From positions 62,001-126,000 of the forward strand of contig JASPKZ010010216.1 in NCBI GenBank assembly GCA_030220185.1: a stretch of 64,000 nucleotides of DNA, written 5' to 3'. The stretch comes from Diploptera punctata (taxonomy: Eukaryota > Arthropoda > Insecta > Blattodea > Blaberidae). The notes beneath the pieces were generated by a model. It was given only the letters and a program-made list of their open reading frames with translations. It had not been told where the DNA came from and made no database searches. The position numbers were made by a program, and so were the translations under genes. Within the stretch, counting starts at the first letter, position 1; each line of letters opens with the position of its first letter. Positions 33,490 through 44,544 of the stretch are shown piece by piece.

Positions 33490-34242
33490 TGACTATTTAA
33501 CTCATACCCCAAATGGAAGTCAATGACCAATCGCGTTTCAATGAATTTTGATTTACAACCAATCACAGTCGTGTTTCACTTGGCATTTTTCAAATAAGTG
33601 TATCGTATTAAAGACAGCTCCTCCTTTTAACATTCTGAATAGGCCAGAGCATTATTTTGCAGTGACTGACTCTCTACGAAATACGGCTAGCAGATTGTAC
33701 ATATAGTACACGAATGTAAACATATATTTTATGCGGGATATAATAGAAAACCTTCATAATAATTGATTACACCACAATAAAAAGAAACCACTCTTTGCAC
33801 TTTTATAACGTATTATTTCCCAGGAATTTACGTTCCAGGAAATTATAATTTACAAAATTATATCATAGGACATCAAAAATTAATTAATAACCTATAATAT
33901 AGGTTGTAAACAATGTGATGTGTTTACGTTTTTTTTCTCTACGGTACATTCTTAAAATATTGCGATCCTTTGGCTATATATATTGTGATTTGGTTACAGT
34001 GATGAACAAATTAAGCATAACAAACGTTTCTCATTTGTTTTCAAGAATCTCTCTTTACATTAAATATATAAATATTTTAATACAACTATAATGACTTGTG
34101 AGTAAACAGCTTAACGTTATTCGTTAAATAGTTCTAACAAATGCCACCCTTGATTTCTAAATTCTCTACATAAATTCACTCCTCACTTTGTGAGTGTTGA
34201 ATTTATCGATAATTTGGAAATCGCTCGTGGCATTACTTATGA
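33490..34242 (+). repeat. Unclassified interspersed repeat, copy B
   Basis: Second copy of the 31.8-kb repeat. It shares landmarks such as 'tttgatttacaaccaatcac', 'ttttgcagtgactgactctc' and 'ttctcatttgttttca' in order, with indels. Confidence 0.8.
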
Positions 34243-34791
34243 CATAACTCATGCCCCTAATTAAAGAAAGTTCCTCCTTTTTAATATTCTGAACAGGTCT
34301 GACCATTATTTTGCAGTGACTGAGCCAGTGAGAAATACGGCTACCAGATTGTATATATAGTGCATGATTATACCACCAAAAAAAGAAACCACTCTTTGCA
34401 CTTTCTTAAATGTATTTTTTCCCAGGTGACAATCCAGAAAAATATAATTGTCATATTTACATCATACGACATCAGAAATGAATTAATATACAGTTTGATG
34501 TCTTTCATTTTTTCTCCACTAGAGAACATTCTTACATTATTGCGTTCCTTTGTCAATAAATAGTATGATCTGGTTGCAGTGATAAACAAAAGAAGCAGTA
34601 GAAGCGTACCTATCGTTTCTCATTTGTTTTCAAATTACATTAAATATATAAATATTTTAAAATAACTGTAGTTAAATAATGATTTGTGAGTAAACAGCTT
34701 TATTTTATCCGTTAAATAGTCCTAACAAATGCCACTCTTGATTTGCAAATTCTCTAGATAAATTTGGAAATCACTCGTGGCATTACTTATG
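34243..34791 (+). repeat. Unclassified interspersed repeat, copy C (shorter)
   Basis: Directly abuts copy B head-to-tail ('cattacttatgacataactcatgcc' spans the join). It lacks about 200 bp of internal sequence relative to B. Confidence 0.8.
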
Positions 34792-34892
34792 AATACATAT
34801 TATAATGTAATATCTGTGTATTACAGTTCAATTATATATTTATATTATCTCGTGATATAAAAGGAAATAATGCACAATATTAAGATTAAAGA

Positions 34893-35065
34893 TCTTCTTC
34901 TTCTTCTTCTTCTTCCTTCCAAGTATTAGGCCAAGGCCTGTTACGATCCTATAGAAAATTTTCCCTCCAGCGTTTCATAGGACGGCCCAGCGATCTTCGT
35001 CCTCTTGGTATATAATTATAAGCAGCTTTGGGGATCCGATTTGAACTCATTCTTTCTAGATGGTA
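34893..35065 (-). pseudogene. LINE C-terminus with (AAG)n tail
   Basis: The minus strand reads HLERMSSNRIPKAAYNYIPR, then GRRSLGRPMKRWRENF, and ends at a (CTT)n tract in plus orientation (34893-34917). Its ending is the same type as that of the LINE that ends at 48.4 kb, so probably the same family. Confidence 0.75.
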
Positions 35066-35126
35066 GGATTTAATATATTACAACATATCATTTATTTTAT
35101 AATTTATAGTTTATAAACAATATAAA

Positions 35127-36240
35127 TTGTGGACAGTCGTCCTCACTCGTGGCGACGCCGACAGGACCAAGTTTCGTGTAGTCTCCTTTGCCTTCTCGAG
35201 ACGCAGTGCCGCATTCAGGGCTCTGTTGATAGCGAGATGTTCTGCCAGTAAGATATACTGTTTCATCTCACGGTCCCGTAGACCTCAGACGAAAGCAGAT
35301 GCCGCCTCTTCGTCGATGAACATCGCTGGGGGGTCCAATCAGGGCCTTATGGGCTAGTTGTTCAATGGCATGGCGTATTCATCTAGCGGCTTCCCTACGC
35401 CTTGGATCCTGGCCTTCAGCTGGGCGCTGTAGACGGAACTGAGATGATGATTACCGTAACGATTTTCTAGGGCCTCCAATATGTTCTCGGCGTTACGATC
35501 CCTTTCAATGCTTGGTAATATCTCTACCGCAGGCCCTTGCAAGGAGGCGGTTAATTGAGTCGTTCTTTCTTCAGGTGTTAAAAACATCTTGAGTTGAGAT
35601 TGTGTTGAATTGGCGTTTAAATACATCCCATGTAATTTAACTTAGGACTCTTGATTCCATTTGGGCTTGGAACATGAAGTCAGGTGTCGAATAATCATTG
35701 TGTAAATTTTCCGTTACCCGTCGAAATTCAGACGTTAAAAGATTATGATAATTCTTTTCCTGTTGATCAAACATTCTTCCCAATATTCTTTAAAGATGTT
35801 CGAAATTGAGTCATGTTGAGTTAGTTTCAATTCAAATTCTTCTCGAATATTGCTTAGGTTCTGCTCAATCTCTTCTCTAATTTTGTGTTCATTTACTCTT
35901 AGTTCAATGCTACATATTTCGGTTTTTATTATTGTGTAATTAATTAAATTTCATCTCTAAAATTTTCAATATTATCTTGTAATTTTCATTCTGTGTATAT
36001 TTATCTGTGTTATTGTGTTTTTCGTTTTGTTTTTAATGTGTCCAATTTCTTCTTATGAATCTTCATTTTTGCTTTTGTATCTGTTTCATATCTTCATTCG
36101 AATCTTCATTTTGCTTTCATATCTGTTTAATTTTTCAATTGGATGTATTAAGGAGTGTTACCAGTTCCTCATTTTGTATTGGAATTTGTTTCAGTATTTC
36201 TTGTATTAGTTCCATTGTTTTTTTTGTTTGCTTTATGATT
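35127..36240 (-). pseudogene. Gypsy-type LTR retrotransposon gag
   Basis: On the minus strand the N-terminal part is Gln/Asn/Lys-rich and helical. A retrotransposon-gag core follows: LTPEERTTQLTASLQGPAVE, ENILEALENRYGNHHLSSVY and QLKARIQGVGKPLDEYA. After a frameshift it continues as HKALIGPPAMFIDEEAASAF and FVCGLRDREMKQYILLAEHL. This is the 'L..rf........l..r.q...E.l.e....i..L...aY......d.F..Gl.d' capsid layout of Gypsy elements. Cut at about 35127, so zinc knuckle and pol are missing. Open frames on the plus strand here are shadows. Confidence 0.8.
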
Positions 36241-36369
36241 TATCGAAGTTGTTCTACTTCTCGTTAGTATATAACAGTCCTCGCTACGAATACTCTACTT
36301 TACCGACTTCACCGACTGGGCTGCGTGCTGTGGCTTGGCTCGTAATTTAATTTTTGACAACCTGATTGT

Positions 36370-36866
36370 GACAGTGACGGCCAGGTTCGTGTTTATTTAA
36401 TTTCGACGTAATTGAACACACAGATGATGCTTAAATTCTCAGTTAACGCATTATTTCGTATCATAAATTATCAGTAAACTTTTTATTATAATTTTTACTC
36501 ACAATTAATCTTGTTTAAATTTTTATGTCAGTCAGAATTATTTTCACAGTCACTGATGGAAATTTCACCATAATTTCTCTACTTAACACAAGACTAACTA
36601 ATTTCTTTTTCTTGCCTCATTTATATAGACGCGTACAGGGAATTATCTATGCCTAGAGTGTCGGAACACTTGCACATGGGAATATCTCGACACCGATATT
36701 TCCCGAACGGGAATACACAGACTCGTAGAGTCATCTGGTCTGAGGGCCTTGACATTTCGAGGCTTGCGCGGGCCTTTTAACTCGGATTTTTTTTTACTCC
36801 AATCCAACCTATGCGAGGCCACCACTCTGGCCCCGCCCGCACAATTCAAACGCTATACGCGTAACA
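36370..36866 (-). mobile_element. 5' LTR of the Gypsy element
   Basis: On the minus strand it starts TGTTACGCGT (36866) and has a TATA box GTCTATATAAATGAGG near 36625, followed by a leader into gag. The LTR's inner end is uncertain: I see a CA near 36375 but no clear primer-binding site. No second LTR in the window. Confidence 0.55.
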
Positions 36867-37601
36867 ATATAAATCATAGAGATAATTGAGGCGTTGACAT
36901 GGAAAGGATAATAATCATAAAAGAAAATTTTACAGGGGAAACGAAAAAAAAGGGTTTCCAAAGATTAATTGTAATATAATTTTGACACTACCAAACAAGA
37001 CATTTTTATTTTCAAAATAATTACAAAATATCCATATTAGCTTTACAAAATATATTTGGGTTCGATAGTGATTGTGAGTTAGTTATAACGTTTTATAAAA
37101 TTGTTATATGTTGCCTTATACTTGCTAAATAATTACGAATTGAAAATTAAAATACTCGTAAAAAGAACCGTTAGTCCTTAATAAATTAATTAAATCTCGC
37201 TAGTGGAGTTTTGTTGCGATGCCATGCCGTAATGATTCATATTGTATTTTGATAAAATAAGTCCCGAGAGGTTTATTCTGTCTGTTTTAATTTAATTTAT
37301 GAAAATGTAGCCTTGAACTCACTTTTGAACAATCATATTTACATGTGCGTAGGATAGATATATTTATTGTAGCCTGTAGACTTATTTCAGCGATATAATA
37401 CAGAGCCTACCATTTTAATTTTTATTCTTCTATGCATCTATCTAGCAGTTATATTCTCACAAAGAGTTCGAAAAGCTAGGAATATTCACGAAAAGGTTAA
37501 ATTTGTAATATTGGATAGGTAGGACTATAAAAATAATTTCCAATACTCTATATAAAAAATCATTTGCCCTTAAATAAATATGTAATACTGATGATTATGA
37601 C
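36867..37601. other. No gene recognised
   Basis: AT-rich, no supported feature. Confidence 0.5.

Positions 37602-37645
<44 letters not shown>
37602..37645. repeat. (AAT)n microsatellite
   Basis: About 44 bp of AAT, with no LINE visible on either side. Confidence 0.9.
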
Positions 37646-37647
<2 letters not shown>

Positions 37648-37754
37648 CAATAATAACACTAATATGTATAACCCTACATCCCTATATAAGGACGGGTGTT
37701 CACTTGTGGGATTTACCTAATCAAACTGAATTAGTTAGGCTTATTTCCCTACAG

Positions 37755-38101
37755 TCCACCGCTGTGGTCTCGAGGTAGCGTGCTGCCTTGTCACGCAGCG
37801 GGCCCGGGTTCGATCCCCGGTCGGGGCAGTTTTTCTGGGTGAGGATTTTATCGGGGTTTTTCCTCACCTGTAAGACAAATGTCAGGAAAACTTTAAGGCC
37901 GAAACGGTCCCCGAAATCATATGGCCATCATCATCATCCTTATCATTATCACTATCATCCTTATCATCATCATCCTTCACCGGTGTGGAAAGCAACGGGA
38001 AGCTACCACACCTATAATTCCCTAGTAAAGCTGCAAGCATAGCATGAAAATGCTATGATTGCAGTGAAGGACCTGCCTTCGGGCAGAATTACTATGGATG
38101 G
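37755..38101 (+). mobile_element. tRNA-derived SINE, copy 2, with 12-bp TSD
   Basis: Full-length copy. The TSD 'atttccctacag' lies at 37743-37754 and 38102-38113. The tRNA-like head has the B box 'gggttcgatcccc'. The body follows, then a CAT/CTT-rich segment, then a 3' domain ('gctatgattgcagtgaagg', 'ctgccttcgggcag' hairpin). It is 347 bp and nearly identical in order to the inverted copy at 51657-51985. Confidence 0.92.
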
Positions 38102-38113
38102 ATTTCCCTACAG

Positions 38114-38814
38114 ATTCAGTGAGTGAAAAGTTGTTAGCTCAACGCGTCAAAGAGACAAGTTACAGGTAACTTAAGTTATTATTTGGATGGGAACACCGAT
38201 AATTTTCCTCAGAGACTATAATTTAATAAAATTATAGGTTATTTTTATTATTATAAAATTATTGTTATTATTATTATTGTTGTTATTTTAATATTTTTTG
38301 TTCTTTGCTTGTATGTTATATCGTATAACCTACTAATTATATACTATTATTCAAGTCGTATATAAATCACAATTTCATCCTTGTTAAGTGGAAGAGAAGA
38401 TGTCACGTCACCTTTTAGTGCCCGAATTAATTTTTTGTTGATTTTTAATATTTCTTCTTGATTTATGTTACGAAGGGGTATTAGTATGGTTCAATGGTTA
38501 GTAATGGATGTTGGGCCCCAGGATTACCGAAAGGATATCCCCATGTATGAGATCTTAGGTTGCTCAGGTTGGTATCGGTAGAGTTGAGGTTCTTTCTCAG
38601 GGATAAGCAAGGAGCTGGCCGGCGCAAGACTACGCGAGATGAAGTTTAATAAAAAATATTTTATTAATTGATGGACACTATACATGTGAGATTGCAGACA
38701 CATTTGATGTCGGACAAGGTATTGACCGCAGTGACGCATTTAGAACTCAAGTTGGAGTCTCGACTGAACAAATTATAAGTGAAGTTAGGTTTGTAGTTTG
38801 TTAATTGATCGCCA
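38114..38814 (-). other. Possible internal leader of an LTR element
   Basis: Follows the LTR at 38815-39067 on the minus strand. A primer-binding-like TGGCGATCAATT sits right after the LTR end. No recognisable gag. The part left of about 38400 is anonymous. Confidence 0.3.
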
Positions 38815-39067
38815 TGCCGGTGCGTCTCTCCCGACTCCCGTCTTGGTGAGTTCCGTCGGACTCAGGACTCCGAACGCTGAACTTAGAAATGCAGAACTAG
38901 AACTGCAGAACTAAAACGCTAAACTCAGAATGCTGATCTAGAACTGAAACTCAGAATGCTGGACTAAAAACTGACTTAATATATTTATTGTTGGTATAAG
39001 GTAAACTTCGTTACCCTCTCTCTGGCATCGTGTCGTCATGAGATCATTACCTTGTCGCGATACAACA
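38815..39067 (-). mobile_element. Probable LTR, 253 bp
   Basis: On the minus strand it runs from TGTTGTATCGCG to ...CCGGCA (TG...CA), followed directly by TGGCGATC, a typical start for a primer-binding site. Within it (38878-38970) a short-period repeat of 'gaactcagaatgct'-like words occurs about six times. No matching second LTR is seen. Confidence 0.45.
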
Positions 39068-39879
39068 CTTTATTATATTGGTTGACAACGATTCCTTATT
39101 ACCAAAGAAGGAATCGCCGTCTTTCCATTGGATAAGGATCCACCATGTTCCCTGTAGGACACTCCTTTGGGTCAGTGGCCTTTTCCCGCCTATTGCTAGG
39201 TTTCGCGTCTTCGCGGGTTGTCGATTTCGTCATACTGGGTTGTTTGCTCGACGCTGTAGTTCCCCAGCCATAAATCATGCTTTATTAATGACCTGTCAGC
39301 GAAGCTCAGTTTAAGCTCTTGGATTACTGGTCCACAAAGAAATGTCCAGTAATCCGCTAGTGAAATGAGTTTTCTTGAATTTTAACTCTTTTGTAGCCGC
39401 ATCAAGGGCCTGTCGCTTAACAAAAGCGGTACCATGTACTTGTTAATGGTTTCCTTAATTATTAACTGATCGTTTATTCCTACTTGTATCAACTTCGTTT
39501 GATTCAATTTATTTTAATTCAATTATATGAAAATCAAAATCCTCGTGTTCTCACGGTTCGATTACATATAAGTTTCATATACCTGCGGTTATTATTTCGT
39601 CCTATACATTTAGCATGATATATAATGTACGTCCTAATCAATTTATTTATTCTAATTTATTGATCTAGAAGTCGGAGTGAAAGATTCTGCTTCAATGTAT
39701 TATTTTATCTACTATGTAGCCAAAAAAGTAATATTAAATCATGTTGTGTTTATAGTTTGTCTAAAAATGACCGTGATATTTAAGTAATACTAGGCACATA
39801 TGGGAGCAAGAACTAATAACATTAAACACACCATATAACTTATCATTCACATAATTAACATTAGGAAATAAATTATTTT
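39068..39879. other. No gene recognised; weak coding-like stretch
   Basis: A minus-strand reading around 39340-39420 (VKRQALDAATKELKFKKTHF) looks protein-like, but I cannot assign it. The rest is anonymous. Confidence 0.3.
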
Positions 39880-40464
39880 AGTCATTTATCGGGTGTGGTA
39901 CACAGAAAAACAAACAATACACAATCCCACGTCACATTTAGGACATTGCTTTACCCAAATCTCTAATCAATGGTCTAGGTAACTGATTTACCTTGATGTA
40001 TGTCAAAGTCAACAAGATACCCTTTAGGGGTGTTCAAAGACCAGACTTTATATCCGAATTGGATAGGATTTTCTCTTATAAATGTATTCAACCCATATCT
40101 TCCAAAATATTTGATCATGCTCTCATTGAAGAATAATTTTTTTCAGGTACAAGGAAAGCACCAAACGTACACTTGAGTCGATTTATATGCGGTCTTATTT
40201 TCCATAAGTTGCTTTTGTTTTCGGGGTTGAAGTCATCATTGTTAGAAAAATTTATGAATCTCAAGGTGTGTTCAAACATATTTCTTCTCATTGCATTGCT
40301 CTGTAGTTTATTGTAAGTGCCATCATTATTCTCCATATACATTCTCTTAGAATGTAATTGATTGTACCCAATAAGAATGAGAATATCTGTAAAACATCTA
40401 ATTCCTACTGCTGATAATTCCTGCTGCTGATATGATAATGTGGGGACAATTATTATGCAATGCA

Positions 40465-40507
<43 letters not shown>

Positions 40508-40990
40508 CATTATGATGTCAGTAAGTTAGTCAGTATGGAAGAGTTCTAAAGCTTCAATTTGATTGTTTTTCTTCTTGTGAAGGTAAATTACTGGCGTCAA
40601 AATTTCTATTCATATTTTGAAAATCACTGTCCACCCAATGTACATTTTTTGTGTACTGTGTGTACGATAACGAAGGAACTCGTGTTTCTGATGCACCTGG
40701 AAGGGAGGTTGCTTCCTTTTGAGCTGGTTCAGATTTTATCTCACTTCCATCGGCAGTTCGTAATTCAACCTTAGCGAGGAGTTGTTTTCCACTGAGATTA
40801 TTAGGAATCCCATCTGCATCTTCATCTCCTGAAACTTCATCAGTCATGACATTAGAATCAGGAGAGGTAACAAAAATATATTATGTTATATGTCATCATT
40901 TTCCCCACCAAATAAAGTGTTTAGAGCTTCCTTGACTGTAAATCCTGGACCTAGGATCTTTGCAAGTTCCACAAAAATAAACAAACATCC
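39880..40990 (-). pseudogene. piggyBac-like transposase relic
   Basis: The minus strand starts with an acidic N-terminus (ILGPGFTVKEALNTLFGGEN, DEVSGDEDADGIPNNLSGKQ). After a (TA)n insert at 40472-40505 comes the transposase core: QSNAMRRNMFEHTLRFINFS, NLWKIRPHINRL. In a shifted frame comes [20 protein letters not shown], then [20 protein letters not shown]. The first catalytic aspartate of the DESM motif is Asn here, and there are frameshifts and stops. The C-terminal domain is missing. No terminal repeats found. Confidence 0.85.
40472..40505. repeat. (TA)n microsatellite inside the piggyBac relic
   Basis: 34 bp of TA separating two parts of the transposase frame. Confidence 0.9.
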
Positions 40991-41286
40991 TAAATTCTTC
41001 TGCCAGAAAATTATTTTCAAAGAAAAAAATATAATTTTATAAATTATACTGGGAAACATAAGTCGGCTTTTGAAATAGAAATCTGCTTACATCATTGCCT
41101 ACCGTAACAATTATGTTACCGCAAATTTCAACACTACCCTGTGCCAATTCTAATTAATCGTAACAACTAAATGTACAAAAAATATGAATATTATTAAATT
41201 TTCAATATGTTTCTATATAATAAACTTCATTATTTAATATATTATTTCATTTATACATATTCTTCTTCTATGGAGTAGTATAAATA

Positions 41287-42855
41287 ATGAAATCCGAATT
41301 TAGTCATAAATATACATCCACTGTTTCACACTATGAACTGATACAAATAAAAACAAAAGCCAGACTGAAAGATCACACTTCCTGGATCACAACAATGTGT
41401 AATTTGTATGAACATAATACTATCAACAATCTTACTGTAATAGGAATCCATGCACCAGAGGAAGGCAGAAAACAAGAAACAACAGAATTTTAACAACATC
41501 TACAAAGGATAATAGACCAAACAGAAAAAAGATAACTTAATCATAGCTGGAAATGCAAAGGCACGTATAGGGAAAACACGAATTACAACTGTAACGGGAA
41601 ACTATCGAGAGGAAACGCTATTATAATGGGAAAACGTTATTAAATTTCGCACACTTTAACCAATTGAGAATAACGATCAATTACTTCAGACTTAAGGAAA
41701 TACATAAATATACGAGATTATATTATGGTTAATCAAAAAATGAAAAATCTATTCAGAGACACAATAGTCTTCAGACGAAGCTATATCCATAGTGACCATT
41801 ACTTGTCGATTAGTAAAATAGATATAAAAAATGGTATATAAGTTGGAATAAAGTATTAAAGAAGAAGGAAGAAAATAAACAAGAAATGTGTAGAATAAAA
41901 TTGTTAGAAGAAGAATCGATACAATTGAAGACAATTGAAGATTATACAAATGCGGAAGAGCCAAAAACGGAAATTGAAGAAGAATGGAATAGTATAAAAG
42001 GACTCATACAAAAACTGCAAAAGAAGTATTAGGAATAAAGAAAGTAGAAGAAAGAACAAAGGACTAAATAATGGGATCCCGAAATCCACAAATTGGTAAG
42101 AGATAAAAAAAAACAGGTCTACTTAAAATACTTAAACAACAACAATGACCAAAACAGAATAGAATATAACTGAACAAGAGCATTCGTAAAAAAATATACC
42201 ATAAAAATTAATAGAGAACATTGAGATAGATACATAGCAGAAATAAAACACAATTTACGCGGAAGATAAGACAAAGTATATAAATTTATAAGAAGCCTTA
42301 ATTCTGAAGTAAAAGAAAAAACAAATCTGCTAACTGTACAAGATATAGAATTAGAAAATTCTGGAAAATTGTTATAAAGAACTGTGGACGGACGAGCAAA
42401 ATAAAGAAGAAATAACGCTCGTAGAAACAAACGAACAATATGCAGAAGTAGATGAATCAGAGACCCAAGAAATAATAGAAATATTAAAGAAATGTAAAAA
42501 TAATAAAGCATGCAGGATAGACAAATAAACAGAAAATTGATAAAAAATGTCCCAAAGAATTTTCAAGAAAGATTATTAAAATTCTATAACATGTGCTGGA
42601 AACAAAATACAATACCAGAAGAACGGAAAATTGGATAAATAATCTCAATATTTAGAAAAGGCGATAAAACACAGCCAGAAAAAATACAGGCAAAAGATTA
42701 CTGTGTGCAGCATGCAAAATATATATGCAAAAATGATCAACCAAAGATTAACATCTATAGTAGGCGCAATAATATCACAAGAGCTGAAAGGTTTTAGGAA
42801 ACGAAGAAGCTGCGCAGAAAACGTATTCACTGTAAAACAACTTAGAGACGCACGT
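41287..42855 (+). pseudogene. LINE 'F' piece 1: endonuclease to RT entry
   Basis: Frames read TVIGIHAPEEGRKQETTEFY, IIAGNAKARIGKTR (the GDFNA motif decayed to AGNAKA), a linker (KIEEEWNSIKGLIQKLQKKY, WDPEIHKLVRDKKKQVYLKY), then KLIKNVPKNFQERLLKFYNM, PEERKIG and KIYAKMINQRLTSIVGAIIS, ending ...ENVFTVKQL. This is RTE-type ORF2, riddled with stops. It breaks off where the Helitron-like block begins and resumes at about 46144. Confidence 0.8.
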
Positions 42856-42861
42856 CCTCTT

Positions 42862-43245
42862 TATAGATTAATAGATAATACCCGGCGTGCGCTGCTACTC
42901 CTAAATAAATGTTAATGTGTTTTTACCACCAGATGTGAGCTGTTATTTTTTTTGTAGAGTTTTAGAGTTTTTTTAAATGTTCAATTGTGTATACGTAAAT
43001 TTGTCTATTTTTTATGGTTTAGGCGGCGTAAGCCAATTATGCATCAAAATAATTTCCTTCTCGTTTTTCACTACGAAGGGTGATTTTTAGGGCTGATGTG
43101 GTTGAGTATTACAACTCTCTTATAGCCTATGTTTATTCCCGGAATCTCCTGGACATTTTTCAAAAAGCCCCATCTCAATCGATGAACGGTATGGCAGAGC
43201 ACGCTTGCCCGGGAATCTACTTATCCCGATCTCCTTGGTATAAAA
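42862..43245 (-). mobile_element. Helitron-like repeat, subfamily H1, 3' part
   Basis: Reverse complement of the kind of sequence found at 48.5-49.5 kb. It shares 'cgggataagtagattcccgg', 'aggagattcc.ggaat.aac', 'ggctataagagagttg' and the terminal 'agcagcgcacgccgggtatt'. Its 3' end sits at about 42862, inside LINE F. The Helitron-like label rests on the end sequences and is tentative. Confidence 0.6.
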
Positions 43246-43249
43246 AAAC

Positions 43250-43457
43250 TCAAAGCGCGACAGGCCTGTAATACTTTTGGTTGACAAGTCGGCTGTTGGC
43301 CTCACATCCACATTTGTTAATCACAGAGGTAGACGATCATCTAGCCAGTGTAGGGTGACATGTGATCAGCATGTCGGATCCTCTATCCGTTATTTATTCT
43401 CATCTGGAGTCGCTACTTATTGTAGCTACCCAAATGCCTCACGATGCTGGGTGGGCA
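43250..43457. repeat. ~200-bp unrelated repeat between Helitron-like pieces
   Basis: Contains 'cgatcatctagccagtgtag' and 'cctcacgatgctgggtgggc'. It occupies the place where the related element carries its tRNA-like module. I have an impression of it as a common insect repeat but cannot confirm. Confidence 0.35.
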
Positions 43458-44540
43458 ACGCACAGGGGGCCAGAAACGAAATCTAGCTGGAAAAAAGTAT
43501 TTTACCAACTCTCGCCAATTCATCTTTCTTCACTCTAAAATTATTGCCAGATGACTGTCCTTCACTTATCTGTAATGGAGGGTAGAATTCTAAAATTTAT
43601 GTAGACAATGTAAACATCGGTATTTGCCGATAGTTAAGAACTCATGGTCCGCATCCCTGTTGTGTACCGAGCTGTAGAAATAAATAGGTCTTGCATTAAA
43701 GTTTTGTGAGTTATTCTTCTTATTCTATATGGATACTTTACCTCAAGGTTTGTACTTTTCATTTATATGTTCAACATGTTTCTATACAAACAGATATTGT
43801 GTTAAATGCATGTGGAATCATACCTTCGAAACACTAAAATATTTACACAAACGTTTTACTTTAAATTGAGCTATGAAGAAAAGAGTTCTGTACAGTAGTA
43901 CAAATTTTAGTTAGAATATAGAGTGATCTGTGGACTTCAATTCCCGCACAATAACATGTGTGCACGTTATTGCGCTTTTTGTCATTGGTATTTTTATTAG
44001 AGGAGGGGGCCGGCAGCTGAGGCCTATCTTCGCGCACAGAGAATTGTGTGAATTAATATATGGAGAAAAGTGATCGATAGAGGCAATAAGTGATCCTATT
44101 TTAATAAATTACAGATAGGGGATGTTCGGAGAATGTTAAAAAAATTAAAAACATTTTTTTAAGCGATTTTCTAAAACATAGGAAATTGTCCGAGAGAAAA
44201 AAATAAGATTTCAACTGAAATATTCTGATTGGCTAAAACTAAATGTAAATTTTCCCGTTATTTTGAAATTTGAACACTGATAGTCTTTAGAAAATCCTGG
44301 TCCTTCCGCTTATGGAATTGTAAGACCCAAAGTATATTTTGAAGAGGCTGGAATAAAAACAAAAAAGTCTTGTTTCTGCTGAAATGTCCGTCTTGTGAAT
44401 GGTAGCATAACAAATTTGCTTCCCTAGAAGCATTACAGGCAGGATAAAATATCACAACCTCTCTATTTGACACAAAGTCTCATGTTAATATATCGACATA
44501 TTGACATATTACTGTCACAAAAGACAATGCATCGTCTGAC
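43458..44540 (+). mobile_element. Helitron-like repeat, H2 3' part (left arm of inverted pair)
   Basis: Starts 'gggccagaaacgaaatctag', then 'ttattctatatggatacttt', 'taaatgcatgtggaatcat' and further shared sequence to about 44540. Its inverted partner is 44545-45600, so the two form arms of about 1 kb meeting near 44542, with many indels. Confidence 0.75.
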
Positions 44541-44544
44541 ATAG

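Noticed and set aside
35127..35357. Plus-strand 76-codon frame
   Set aside because: It is antisense to Gypsy gag, which has family motifs on the minus strand.
37788..38042. His-rich frame in the SINE (and its relative at 51671-51949)
   Set aside because: Produced by the CAT-rich segment of a Pol III SINE. It is non-coding.
41749..42830. Minus-strand hydrophobic frames resembling membrane proteins
   Set aside because: Antisense to the A-rich LINE F coding strand, which reads as Phe/Leu-rich when reversed.
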